DNA from: UBA7662 sp036787895
GTDB lineage: Bacteria > Bacteroidota > Bacteroidia > UBA7662
Length of the DNA stretch: 64,000 bases
Direction: 5' to 3'
NCBI GenBank assembly: GCA_036787895.1
Contig: DAIQOK010000016.1
Location: forward strand, 15,611-79,610
A program made the position numbers and the translations under genes. The notes under the pieces are model-generated. The model did no database searches and was not told where the DNA came from. It was given only the letters and a program-made list of their open reading frames with translations. Of the stretch, positions 53,961-62,423 are shown piece by piece. Numbering within the stretch: position 1 is the stretch's first letter; each line of letters starts with the position of its first letter.

Positions 53961-53999
53961 CAGCTAACCTTTACGCGATTACAGACAATTTTTAAACAG

Positions 54000-55130
54000 A
54001 TGTCGTTTACACTTTTTGCACAGGATCCTCTTTCCAAAGCCCGTGCGGGCTTGCTTGAAACTGCCCACGGAAACCTCGAAACCCCTATTTTCATGCCTGT
54101 TGGAACAGCTGGAACTGTAAAAGGAGTTCATCAGCACGAACTCAAAAACGACATACAGGCCCAGATTATCCTGGGTAACACCTATCATCTCTACCTGCGA
54201 CCGGGCACGGAATTGCTTGAACAAGCCGGAGGTTTGCACAAATTCAACGGTTGGAATGGCCCCATACTCACCGATAGTGGCGGCTACCAGGTGTTTTCGT
54301 TGTCCGACATCCGTAAAATCAAAGAAGAAGGCGCCACTTTTTCAAGTCATATCGACGGTTCCAAACACCTCTTCAGCCCAGAGCGTGTCATGGATATACA
54401 ACGCAGCATTGGTGCCGACATCATCATGGCATTTGATGAATGTACTCCCTATCCGTGCGACTACAAATACGCCAAAGATTCTATGGAGCTTACCCATCGC
54501 TGGCTGCAGCGATGTATACAGCGTTTCGACGAAACGGAACCCAAATATGGCTACCCCCAAAAATTATTTCCCATCGTTCAGGGCAGCGTTTATCCCGATT
54601 TACGAAAAGCATCAGCACAGTTCGTAGCTGCAACCAATCGTGAAGGTTATGCCATTGGTGGACTGAGCGTCGGCGAACCTCATGAGGATATGTATGCCAT
54701 GACCGATTTGGTGACTGATATTTTGCCTCACGACAAGCCCCGTTACCTCATGGGCGTAGGTACCCCTGCCAACATACTCGAAAGCATAGCACTTGGCATT
54801 GATATGTTCGATTGTGTAATGCCCACTCGCAATGCACGCAATGGTATGTTATTTACCAAAACCGGTATCATCAATTTGCGAAACGAAAAATGGCGCAGCA
54901 ACCTCAGCCCGATAGATGCAGAAAGTGATTTAGTAGTCGACCAGGTTTATAGCAAAGCCTATCTCGCTCATCTTATCCGTAACAAAGAAATGTTAGGCGC
55001 TCAAATTGCCTCTATACATAATCTCCACTTTTATTTGTGGCTGGTGAAAGAAGCCCGTAAACACATCATTGCCGGCAATTTTACGAGCTGGAAAAATAGT
55101 ATGGTCGGTGAGCTTATGCAAAAACGATAA
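54000..55130 (+). CDS. tgt: tRNA-guanine transglycosylase
   Basis: 376 aa. Exchanges guanine 34 for preQ1 in queuosine tRNAs. The barrel motifs are present: FMPVGTAGTVKGV, ILGNTYHLYLRPG, ILTDSGGYQVFSLS (catalytic aspartate), AFDECTPYPCDY, GYAIGGLSVGEP and FDCVMPTRNARNG (nucleophile aspartate). The zinc site of E. coli Tgt (C302, C304, C307, H333) aligns to S309, L311, D314 and H340. All three cysteines are missing (SDLVVD instead of CDCYTC), while the histidine is kept. The start is at the ATG at 54000; the frame is open to 53943. Confidence 0.93.
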   Translation: MSFTLFAQDPLSKARAGLLETAHGNLETPIFMPVGTAGTVKGVHQHELKNDIQAQIILGNTYHLYLRPGTELLEQAGGLHKFNGWNGPILTDSGGYQVFSLSDIRKIKEEGATFSSHIDGSKHLFSPERVMDIQRSIGADIIMAFDECTPYPCDYKYAKDSMELTHRWLQRCIQRFDETEPKYGYPQKLFPIVQGSVYPDLRKASAQFVAATNREGYAIGGLSVGEPHEDMYAMTDLVTDILPHDKPRYLMGVGTPANILESIALGIDMFDCVMPTRNARNGMLFTKTGIINLRNEKWRSNLSPIDAESDLVVDQVYSKAYLAHLIRNKEMLGAQIASIHNLHFYLWLVKEARKHIIAGNFTSWKNSMVGELMQKR

Positions 55131-55241
55131 TTACATTGTTTTTTTCGGCTAAGCAAATGTGTGCTGTTTTATAAACCGTATTTTTAAAAAGCAGATGTGC
55201 CGTTTCTCAAAATTGGCCATTGACCAAAACCGCTTCTTTTC

Positions 55242-56111
55242 ATGAAATCAAGACTTTTTTGCCTGTTTTTTTGTTTTATCGCCAGCCCTTGGTTGACGGA
55301 GGCACAAATTGCAAATAACTTTTCGAGCGACAGACCCGGTTTGGCAAATACACCACTGGTCGTTGGCAAACATTATCTGCAAATGCAGTTTGGAGGTAGT
55401 TTTGGCCACTACGGCATCCTCCCCAGAAATAATGCCTATCAACCTACCCAGGATAGACAAGGCGATTATTTTTTTCGATTTGGTCTGAACCGGCGTACAG
55501 AGCTTGATCTGGGATTTTCGCTTTTAAGTACGCAAGGATTAGATCCCAATCTCATCAGGTTTGGCTATACGCCCTTTCCCCAACGATTTAGTCATCCTAC
55601 GCGTTTTGATAGTTTTAGGGCAGGCTTACGGCACACCTTTTTTACAGAGGCAGAACGCGATTTTTCGCTAGGAATATTACTTCTAGGCACTGTGGATTTC
55701 AATCCAACACCTGGCCCTGCCAACGCCTATGGCTATGTTTTTGGTTTGCTTGGCGCTAAACAAATTGGAAGCCGGATTTCGGCCACTGGTAATATTGGCC
55801 TGCAGCACCAAAATTCCTTTGTTGGCCCGGAATTCTTTTACGTTGTGAATTTTGCCTTTGATTTGGGCAACAATTTGGGTGTTTTTGTGGAGACCAAAAA
55901 TGAATCGGTGCTCATCGATCGGCCGGATCTGGTACAGTGGTTCAACGGCGGTTTATATTGGAAGTTGACGCCTAATTTCATGTTGGACTTACACGGCGGC
56001 AACCAAAGGTTAGTTAGCAATAGACTTTACAGTGAGAGCTATTGGTATGCAGCCCTCGGCCTGAGCTGGAAAATCAAAGCCATAGCCACCAAAAAACCGG
56101 TAACTCCATGA
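55242..56111 (+). CDS. Outer-membrane beta-barrel transporter-like protein
   Basis: 289 aa with signal peptide (LFCLFFCFIASPWLTEAQ). It begins NFSSDRPGLANTPLVVGKHYLQMQFG and continues in alternating beta-strand pattern to LGLSWKIK, resembling the MetA-pathway phenol-degradation/transporter family. The role is unknown; possibly a small outer-membrane channel. The stop codon overlaps the next ATG (ATGA), linking it to the MscS gene. Confidence 0.75.
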   Translation: MKSRLFCLFFCFIASPWLTEAQIANNFSSDRPGLANTPLVVGKHYLQMQFGGSFGHYGILPRNNAYQPTQDRQGDYFFRFGLNRRTELDLGFSLLSTQGLDPNLIRFGYTPFPQRFSHPTRFDSFRAGLRHTFFTEAERDFSLGILLLGTVDFNPTPGPANAYGYVFGLLGAKQIGSRISATGNIGLQHQNSFVGPEFFYVVNFAFDLGNNLGVFVETKNESVLIDRPDLVQWFNGGLYWKLTPNFMLDLHGGNQRLVSNRLYSESYWYAALGLSWKIKAIATKKPVTP

Positions 56112-57856
56112 TGCTGTTACTACGGTTGATTCTGCTTTTTTTGGTTTTTTCGTTCTCTGCATCAGGCAATGAACTGGATTCACTTCGCCTTTTGCGCCGG
56201 AATCTGCTCGAAGACCAACTCAAACTGGAACGGCTGCAAGCACAATATGTAGTGAAGGATTCGCTGCTGCTTGCCGAATATGAAGCCAAAAAGCAGAAAA
56301 TACTCGATAACCTCACCCCCGAAGCCGTCACACTCGGTACCGACACCTTATTTATGCTTTATAGCGGTATTGGGCCATTAACACTCCAAGAAAGAATTGC
56401 TCGAATTGAACAACGACTGGCTGAACTTGTAGACGAAGCTGATTTCAATCCTAAACTGCTTACCATCGAAAAAGACGGTGAGAATTATCGACTGCTTTAT
56501 GCAGCTGATATAACCGTGCTCTTACTGACCGAAGCCGATGCTGTTTTCAGTCTGACATCACTGCTTGATATCGCCAAAGACTACAAGCAGCGTATTGTAA
56601 GGAGCGTTCAACAGCAAAGAGCTTCGACTGCCTGGTTGCAATGGCTGTTTAAAGTACTGTTGGTTGTTTTAGTGATTGCGGTATTTACGGGAATCATCGT
56701 CGGCATCAATAAGGCTTATCGTCGAATTCAGGCCAACGTCTTTCAGTTGCAAAGCAAGCTACTTACCCGGCTGCGCATCGGAAATTACCAGCTATTCGAT
56801 GAAAAACGAGCTTCTTTGGCCATGTCATGGTTACTCAAGGCTGGCCGTGTGTTACTTATTCTACTTTCTTTCTACCTCCTTTTGCCGGTGGTATTCAGCA
56901 TTTTCCCATTTACGGAAGGACTGGCCAAACTCCTCTTTGGTTATATCTGGTCGCCCTTTAAGTCAATATTGCTGGCAATACTCGCCTTTATTCCCAATCT
57001 GTTTACCATCGTGGTCATTTTTGTGGTAACACGGACAGTTGTACGTTTTTTGCGATTTCTGGCAACCGAAATTGAAAAAGAAGTGCTCGTGATTCCCGGC
57101 TTTTTCAATGAGTGGGCTATCCCAACCTATAATATTGTACGTTTTCTGCTGTATGCTTTTATGATTGTGGTGATTTTCCCTTATCTCCCCGGTTCCGATA
57201 GCAAAATTTTCCAGGGTGTTTCTGTCTTCCTCGGCATATTGTTTTCATTGGGTTCTTCCTCTGCCATTTCTAATATGGTTGCTGGCTTGGTGATTACTTA
57301 TATGCGGCCCTTTCGGGTGGGAGATGTTATTCAATTAGGTGAGTTTAAAGGTGAGGTGGTAGAAAAAAACTTGCTCATCACCCGACTTCGAACTCCAAAA
57401 AACGAGGAAATCACTATTCCAAACGCGGCAGTCTTGGCTGGGCAATCAGTGAATTATTCCGTTGGTGCGCGTGCTCAGGGATTGGCTTTGTATACTACTG
57501 TAACGATTGGTTACGATGTGCCCTGGAAAAAGGTACATGAAATGCTGCTCGAGGCAGCCAAACGTACTGCGGGTATAGTCAAGTCAAAACCGGCTTACGT
57601 ATTACAAACCAGTCTCGACGACTTTTATGTGAGCTACCAACTCAATGCCTTCACCCAAAAACCCATCGAGATGCCTGCCATTTACAGTGAGCTTCATGCC
57701 CATATTCAGGATGTTTTTAATGAAAATGGCATCGAAATTATGTCGCCACATTACCGGGCAGCTCGGGATGGCAATACAACCACTATTCCAGCGAATTATC
57801 TTCCTCCAGAAGGTGAAGCTCCGGCATTGCGAGTTACCAAAAGTGATAAAAAATAA
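56108..57856 (+). CDS. MscS family mechanosensitive ion channel
   Basis: 582 aa from ATG at 56108. An N-terminal signal-like hydrophobic segment precedes a coiled-coil-rich periplasmic region (LRLLRRNLLEDQLKLERL, KQKILDNLTPE). About five membrane helices follow, and the MscS core has FSLGSSSAISNMVAGLVITYMRPF (TM3) and VGDVIQLGEFKGEVVE with TIPNAAVLAGQSVNYS. The C-terminal cytoplasmic domain is typical. It should open under membrane tension to release solutes. Size and periplasmic part resemble large MscS-like proteins such as YbiO or MscK rather than the small MscS. Confidence 0.92.
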   Translation: MMLLLRLILLFLVFSFSASGNELDSLRLLRRNLLEDQLKLERLQAQYVVKDSLLLAEYEAKKQKILDNLTPEAVTLGTDTLFMLYSGIGPLTLQERIARIEQRLAELVDEADFNPKLLTIEKDGENYRLLYAADITVLLLTEADAVFSLTSLLDIAKDYKQRIVRSVQQQRASTAWLQWLFKVLLVVLVIAVFTGIIVGINKAYRRIQANVFQLQSKLLTRLRIGNYQLFDEKRASLAMSWLLKAGRVLLILLSFYLLLPVVFSIFPFTEGLAKLLFGYIWSPFKSILLAILAFIPNLFTIVVIFVVTRTVVRFLRFLATEIEKEVLVIPGFFNEWAIPTYNIVRFLLYAFMIVVIFPYLPGSDSKIFQGVSVFLGILFSLGSSSAISNMVAGLVITYMRPFRVGDVIQLGEFKGEVVEKNLLITRLRTPKNEEITIPNAAVLAGQSVNYSVGARAQGLALYTTVTIGYDVPWKKVHEMLLEAAKRTAGIVKSKPAYVLQTSLDDFYVSYQLNAFTQKPIEMPAIYSELHAHIQDVFNENGIEIMSPHYRAARDGNTTTIPANYLPPEGEAPALRVTKSDKK

Positions 57857-57883
57857 ATAGCCAGTACAATTGGAAACTATCTC

Positions 57884-58522
57884 ATGACAACCCAAGCTCA
57901 GAAAGAATTTCGCCCATATGAAGAAGAAATTAATGCCATAACGCATGGCTTAGGTGCGGTATTGGCTGTAGCTGCACTTATCTATGGCATCGGATGGTCG
58001 GCCCATTTGCCCTGGCGTGCCGCCTGGTTAGGTGAATTGGTTTTTGCTACCTCTTTGGTATTACTTTATACGGCCTCTACTATCTACCATGCAGTCCAAA
58101 ATCCCAGCTATAAAAAACAACTTCGCCTTGTCGACCATATGAGCATATACGTGCTGATTGCCGGCAGTTACACCCCCTTTTTAACCACTGCACTGCCCGG
58201 GAATCTCGGCACTTTAATGCTGTGGGTCATTTGGGGCCTGGCCATTAGCGGGCTATTGTTTAAGGCCACCTTGGGCTTCCGTTTTCCCAAAATTTCTCTG
58301 CTTTTTTATATTGCCATGGGCTGGATGGTAGTTGTCATTTACGATGCCTTCGTAACTTATGTGCCACCTGAGAGTGTCAGACTGGTTGCCTTAGGCGGCT
58401 TATTTTATACCGGTGGTACACTTTTTTTCATCAGTAAAAAAATTCCCTACGCCCATGCCTGGTGGCATCTCTGCGCTTTGGCAGGCTCAACATCCCACTA
58501 CCTCGCCATACGCCTTTTATAA
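57884..58522 (+). CDS. Hemolysin III / TrhA family membrane protein
   Basis: 212 aa, seven predicted membrane helices. EEEINAITHGLGAVL near the N-terminus, STIYHAVQNPSYKKQLRLVDH and the C-terminal HAWWHLCALAGSTSHY carry the conserved His/Asp/Ser residues of the PAQR/hemolysin III superfamily. Bacterial members influence membrane lipid or energy homeostasis; a hemolytic role is unlikely to be its main job. It begins 27 bp after the MscS gene. Confidence 0.9.
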   Translation: MTTQAQKEFRPYEEEINAITHGLGAVLAVAALIYGIGWSAHLPWRAAWLGELVFATSLVLLYTASTIYHAVQNPSYKKQLRLVDHMSIYVLIAGSYTPFLTTALPGNLGTLMLWVIWGLAISGLLFKATLGFRFPKISLLFYIAMGWMVVVIYDAFVTYVPPESVRLVALGGLFYTGGTLFFISKKIPYAHAWWHLCALAGSTSHYLAIRLL

Positions 58523-58609
58523 CAGCAGCAAATGAGCTTCAATTCTTGAAATTAAATTGGTTTTGCTGCTGCTAAGCGCTTAAATTCGTTCAAACCCCAA
58601 ACCTTGCTT

Positions 58610-59377
58610 ATGCGCTACGCCTTGTTTTTGCTGCCTTTTTTGCTGTTCGCAGCTTGTAAATCGAAAAAAGAAAGCAGCTTAACGACCCCCATACCTGCAT
58701 TTTCACCCCGGGATAGTATAAATGCAGCCAAATTAAATGAAGGCATCAGTTGGTATGCTATGGGTAATGAACCGAGCTGGAGTCTCCAAATCAATAGCGA
58801 TCGAACAATTCTATTCCAGGACATCAACGGTAATGCAAGAAAAGCTGTTTTAAGCGAAAAAATATTGTTAAACGATGGTGAAGGTTTCCGTTATGTACTA
58901 CAAACCGAAAGCGGCTTACTCGAAGTCCGGTTTTGGGAAAAGAACTGTATAGATAAAATGTCGGGCGAAAGTTTCCCCTTTGAAGTGGCAGTAAAACTTG
59001 ATTATACCAGCTATAACGGATGTGGCACACCCACCTTCGACCACCGTTTGCAAGACAACTGGGTGATTCAGGCGATTGATGGGAAACCAATTATGACAGC
59101 CGCCAACAGCAAAACGCCTATGATTAGTTTAGTGCCAGAAGCAGCAAAAGTCAGTGGGAACGACGGCTGTAACCAATTCACCGGCAATTTATTCGCCGCA
59201 TTGGGCAAAATGACCTTGGGCCCTATAGCCACTACTAAAATGGCCTGTCCGCAAAGCCCAGAACAGCTAATCCAAACCTTTCTTGCTCAAGGCAATTTTA
59301 AATATCAGCTTCTAGGCAATCAATTGGAACTTTCCGCGCCCGACGGCCAAATCATGTTGCTTGGTAAACCGGAATAG
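58610..59377 (+). CDS. META domain lipoprotein
   Basis: 255 aa. Lipoprotein signal FLLFAAC with C16 as lipidated cysteine. Residues ~45-145 contain a COG3650-like domain (GMxNEPSWSLQI type, here YAMGNEPSWSLQINSD; FWEKNCIDKMSGESFPF). The C-terminal ~110 residues are a META/HslJ domain: WVIQAIDGKPI, VSGNDGCNQFTGNL, TTKMACP. Related proteins are linked to heat-shock or stress tolerance; the exact role is unknown. Start chosen at ATG 58610; a TTG lies two codons upstream. Confidence 0.87.
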   Translation: MRYALFLLPFLLFAACKSKKESSLTTPIPAFSPRDSINAAKLNEGISWYAMGNEPSWSLQINSDRTILFQDINGNARKAVLSEKILLNDGEGFRYVLQTESGLLEVRFWEKNCIDKMSGESFPFEVAVKLDYTSYNGCGTPTFDHRLQDNWVIQAIDGKPIMTAANSKTPMISLVPEAAKVSGNDGCNQFTGNLFAALGKMTLGPIATTKMACPQSPEQLIQTFLAQGNFKYQLLGNQLELSAPDGQIMLLGKPE

Positions 59378-59419
59378 ACAATTCAGCCAGTACCTACCTC
59401 ACGCTGTCAACTTTAGCTT

Positions 59420-59448
59420 TTTGTACTGCTCCATACGGGCTTTCTTTG
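59420..59448 (+). promoter_or_regulatory. Probable promoter of DUF3817 gene
   Basis: TTTG (59420-59423), a 17-bp spacer and TTTCTTTG (59441-59448) match the Bacteroidota consensus except for T at the second -7 base. The start codon is at 59456, so the leader would be only a few bases. Confidence 0.4.
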
Positions 59449-59455
59449 CACTACC

Positions 59456-59740
59456 ATGGATTTTAACACGCCCTTAGCCCGATTCCGCTGGATTGCCCGG
59501 CTGGAAGGAAGTTCTTTTTTAATTTTGCTTTTACTGGCGATGCCTTTAAAATACCTGGCCGATTGGCCCTATGGGGTAAGCTATATGGGCTGGACGCATG
59601 GCGTATTATTCGTTGCTTATTGTATTTGCTTGCTCGAAGTTTGGCAAAACCAAAGTTGGTCTTTTTATAAGGCCTTGCTGGCAGCAAGCATGAGCTTGGT
59701 GCCCTTCGGCACTTTTTGGTTCGAGAAAAAATACCTTTAA
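59456..59740 (+). CDS. DUF3817 family membrane protein
   Basis: 94 aa with three predicted membrane helices. RWIARLEGSSFLILLLLAMPLKY, GWTHGVLFVAYC and LVPFGTFWFEKKYL match the DUF3817 (YdzA-like) family. Function unknown. It converges on the MarR gene with 7 bp between the stops. Confidence 0.85.
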   Translation: MDFNTPLARFRWIARLEGSSFLILLLLAMPLKYLADWPYGVSYMGWTHGVLFVAYCICLLEVWQNQSWSFYKALLAASMSLVPFGTFWFEKKYL

Positions 59741-59747
59741 GTCCCGA

Positions 59748-60170
59748 TTAACGTACATTCTGGGCCATGCGAAAGAGATAATCGGAACATTGATCTTTTT
59801 CTTCTGTCCGAAATCCAGCCCAAAGTTCATCTAAGGTTTGCTGGCCAATGGCTGCAGCATTTTCTTGTAATTGTCGCCCCGACATGGTCAGTACAACTGT
59901 AAAAGCTCTTTTATCTTCTTTGTCGGGCTTACGGCTCACCCAAGCTTTTGTTTGAAGATGCTGTATCATTCGCGTGATGGCCGACCTGTCTCTCCCCAAT
60001 TGTTTGGCCAAAAAAAGCTGATTACAACTTTCATTTTCAGCTAATTGGGTTAATAAACGCAATTGATCTGCAGTAATGTCAAAACCAGCCTGTTTTAAAT
60101 TGGCTGATAAGCGTCGGTTTAAGCGGAACCACAACATGCCCAACAATCTTCCGGTATTTATTGCTTTCAT
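59748..60170 (-). CDS. MarR family transcriptional regulator
   Basis: 140 aa from the ATG at 60170. The winged helix-turn-helix is at about residues 35-100: LRLLTQLAENESCNQLFLA, RDRSAITRMIQHLQTKAWVSR (recognition helix) and RKPDKEDKRAFTVVLT (wing). Flanking helices form the dimer interface. The frame is open to 60230, but a 22-bp palindrome sits over the 60170 start codon and just upstream of it, consistent with autoregulation. The ligand and target genes are unknown; neighbours are a DUF3817 gene and a small lipoprotein. Confidence 0.87.
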   Translation of the reverse strand: MKAINTGRLLGMLWFRLNRRLSANLKQAGFDITADQLRLLTQLAENESCNQLFLAKQLGRDRSAITRMIQHLQTKAWVSRKPDKEDKRAFTVVLTMSGRQLQENAAAIGQQTLDELWAGFRTEEKDQCSDYLFRMAQNVR

Positions 60171-60190
60171 ATGTTGCAATATCAACATAT
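60169..60190. promoter_or_regulatory. Putative MarR operator palindrome
   Basis: ATATGTTG and CAACATAT are perfect 8-bp inverted arms around CAATAT, overlapping the MarR start codon. A TAAAGTTG motif further upstream could be the -7 element, which would place the operator within the transcribed leader. Confidence 0.5.
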
Positions 60191-60331
60191 CCCTGATTAT
60201 TTGCAACTTTAAATCAGCACACAGAGGCATATACCATTACCGGCATTCATCGACAAAAACTTAGCATTGGTCGATAATTTGGAGAGAACAATTGCAGGCT
60301 TTGAATATTTGAGCGTCGACTTACGCAACTT

Positions 60332-60673
60332 ATGTTTCAAAGGACTGCTGTATTCTTTTTGCTACTTGTTGGTGCTGCTTTTATGGCTTGCACAAAACAG
60401 CAGCCTGAGGCGTGTATTACCATACAGCAGCGCTCAACCACCTTTCTAGTTGGAGAGCTGGTTCAATTTCAGGCCAGTTGCAGCAAAAATGCTGAAGATT
60501 ACAAATGGTCGATTGGAAAACCGGGAAGTTATCAAACTTTCAGTGCCCCAACAGTCAAATTAGAATTTGCTGAAGTGGGTAACTATGAAGTCAAGCTCAG
60601 GGTAGGAAATAACCAGCAGCGTGACGAGGTCAGTTTAATCGTACAGGTAATTAACCCAAGCATCGGAGAATAA
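60332..60673 (+). CDS. Small PKD-like lipoprotein (paralog 1)
   Basis: 113 aa. Lipobox AFMAC at residues 16-20, then TKQQPEACIT. The rest looks like one PKD-type beta-sandwich: VGELVQFQASCSKNAEDYKW and GNYEVKLRVGNNQQ. It is similar along its length to the lipoprotein at 61989 (shared PEACIT, CS.NAE..W, NQ spacing). Function unknown. It is divergent from the MarR gene. Confidence 0.7.
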   Translation: MFQRTAVFFLLLVGAAFMACTKQQPEACITIQQRSTTFLVGELVQFQASCSKNAEDYKWSIGKPGSYQTFSAPTVKLEFAEVGNYEVKLRVGNNQQRDEVSLIVQVINPSIGE

Positions 60674-61339
60674 TTGTTCTCCTCGGCTGGGAATTCTAAT
60701 TTCTGTTCCATTTGCCGATGAGGTATAACGCTTATCATAGCGCATTTCGACTTCCGAGCCAAGCAAATATAGACAGTTAGACAAGTATTCTCATCGAAGC
60801 TTGTTGGGCATTATATGCCATTAGCCAGGCTTATGCAAAACACCAAGCCCATTTTGCATCCTCCTCTAAAGCCTGCCCCCATTGGGCCATCTTGCCCGGC
60901 ACGCATTGACTTTTCTAATTAGCTACCGTAGAGGCACCTTGAATGCCTCGTGCAATTTCAGTTCAACTAAATTGAAATGAAATTTCTTGGACAAAGAGCT
61001 ATTTTTTTTTTAAAAAAAGAAAATTCGCTTCTCAAGCAGGTCAAAATAGCAGTCTATTTATTCCAAATTTGAACTAATTCTTTCCCAATTTTGGAAGTTT
61101 TACTACAAATTAGAATTATTTAGTCGAAAATCATGCAGTAATTTTATTTAAATTTTTTAAATATAAGGTCATTTTCTTTAACAACTATTTTATAATAACC
61201 TGATTTTTAAAGTTTTAATTAATAATTATACAATATCCGTCGGCTGGTCATGCACCTATTTCAAAATATTTCATGCCAAACTATTGAAATTTAAAAATTG
61301 GTCGTACCTTGCTCATGCATTCAAACAGCTCACAGCGTC
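60674..61339. other. 666-bp intergenic stretch, AT-rich in its second half
   Basis: No coding region is supported. TAGACAG and TAGACAA occur 8 bp apart at 60770-60784. A 6-bp hairpin GAGGCA/TGCCTC lies at 60931-60949 without a T-tract. From about 60960 the sequence is strongly A/T-rich. The end (61255-61285) contains a leader segment similar to one before the gene at 61989. Confidence 0.6.
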
Positions 61340-61558
61340 ATGAAAAAGTCGTCAATTCTCCTCATCATGTTTGCCGGTCTCCTACTCTTCGCCGGCACCT
61401 CCTGCAGCCAGGCGACCGGAAATGACTGCCTTCATATCGACAGCAACATTAAAACGCTCAGCGAGCAATCCGGCCCAGCCGTTTGCGCTATCTGCTCGCA
61501 TGAAGATGATCTGCAGAATGAAATCCAAAAGCAATTTGCCTGGACCCAAATCAAATAA
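61340..61558 (+). CDS. Small lipoprotein of unknown function
   Basis: 72 aa starting at the ATG at 61340. Signal peptide SSILLIMFAGLLLFAGTSC with a lipobox-like AGTSC; the mature part (~50 aa) has four further cysteines (NDC, VCAIC) and is otherwise unremarkable. No homolog is recognised. It is surrounded by AT-rich non-coding DNA and two paralogous small lipoproteins. Confidence 0.55.
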   Translation: MKKSSILLIMFAGLLLFAGTSCSQATGNDCLHIDSNIKTLSEQSGPAVCAICSHEDDLQNEIQKQFAWTQIK

Positions 61559-61988
61559 TCAAAGTCGGGCTACCAGGCGCGAATAGCATTCATCTTTATT
61601 TATTTCAAACTATCCAATCCAATAGGCGCTACTTCTCGTAGGTCTAGTTTTAGTCACTGAAAGATCAGGCTTTCGCCGAATGGTCGTCTTTTTCTTTTCC
61701 ATAATTGAAATCATTTTTTCCATTATTGGGAATTTTATTCCTTTTGTCTATTTTTTATACCATTGCAATAGGCAAAACCGAAGAACAATACATTCAGAAA
61801 CTTTAATATTTCACTCAAGTATACTTTTGTATTCTGAGGTAATTATTATATAAATCAATGAGTTAAGTTTAAAATTAGTTTAGTTCATTTTAAATTATTA
61901 GGATTTTCAAAACCATATCGTGCCAAACTTCGTATGATTAGCAAAAGGTGGATAACTTGCCACAGCCAACACCGCTAAAAAGATAGCC
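61559..61988. other. 430-bp AT-rich intergenic stretch
   Basis: No gene is seen. The segment at about 61908-61940 (TTTTCAAAA ... GTGCCAAACT) resembles the leader of the preceding lipoprotein (61250-61280). No terminator hairpin is evident. Confidence 0.6.
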
Positions 61989-62333
61989 ATGAAAAAAAAT
62001 GTACTTGCTTTCGTTTTACACTCAGCACTAATCGTTGTTGGTACCTCATCCTGTACGAAGGTGCCCGAAGCTTGCATCACAACCGATAAAAAAACAGATC
62101 GACTTGTAGTGAATGAAGAAATCCATTTTCACGCCAATTGCAGTCAAAATGCGGAAACGTTTGTCTGGCGATTTGACAACAATGCCATTGGTCACAAAGA
62201 TGGAATTATCATTACTCGTGAAAGCGTCAAATTTCGCTTTTCACGCCCGGGTCGGCATCTTGTAAAATTGGAAGCCAAAGGAGGAAATCAAACTTCAGAA
62301 GCACTTATAACGGTTTACGTTTACGAAAACTAA
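61989..62333 (+). CDS. Small PKD-like lipoprotein (paralog 2)
   Basis: 114 aa. A lipoprotein signal ends in GTSSC, followed by TKVPEACITT. The body resembles one PKD beta-sandwich: VNEEIHFHANCSQNAETFVW and RPGRHLVKLEAKGGNQTSE. Paralog of the 60332 gene with the intervening small lipoprotein between. Function unknown; probably outer-membrane associated. Confidence 0.7.
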   Translation: MKKNVLAFVLHSALIVVGTSSCTKVPEACITTDKKTDRLVVNEEIHFHANCSQNAETFVWRFDNNAIGHKDGIIITRESVKFRFSRPGRHLVKLEAKGGNQTSEALITVYVYEN

Positions 62334-62423
62334 GTCCACTACACTTATATAGCCAAAAGCTCGCTATTTTTGAGGACACGAAACTTAGAGTCTTCTCATT
62401 TCGTTATTCTTTAAAAGCAGCTG

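Noticed and set aside
60931..60949. Hairpin GAGGCA/TGCCTC as a terminator
   Set aside because: No T-tract follows and no gene ends nearby on either strand.
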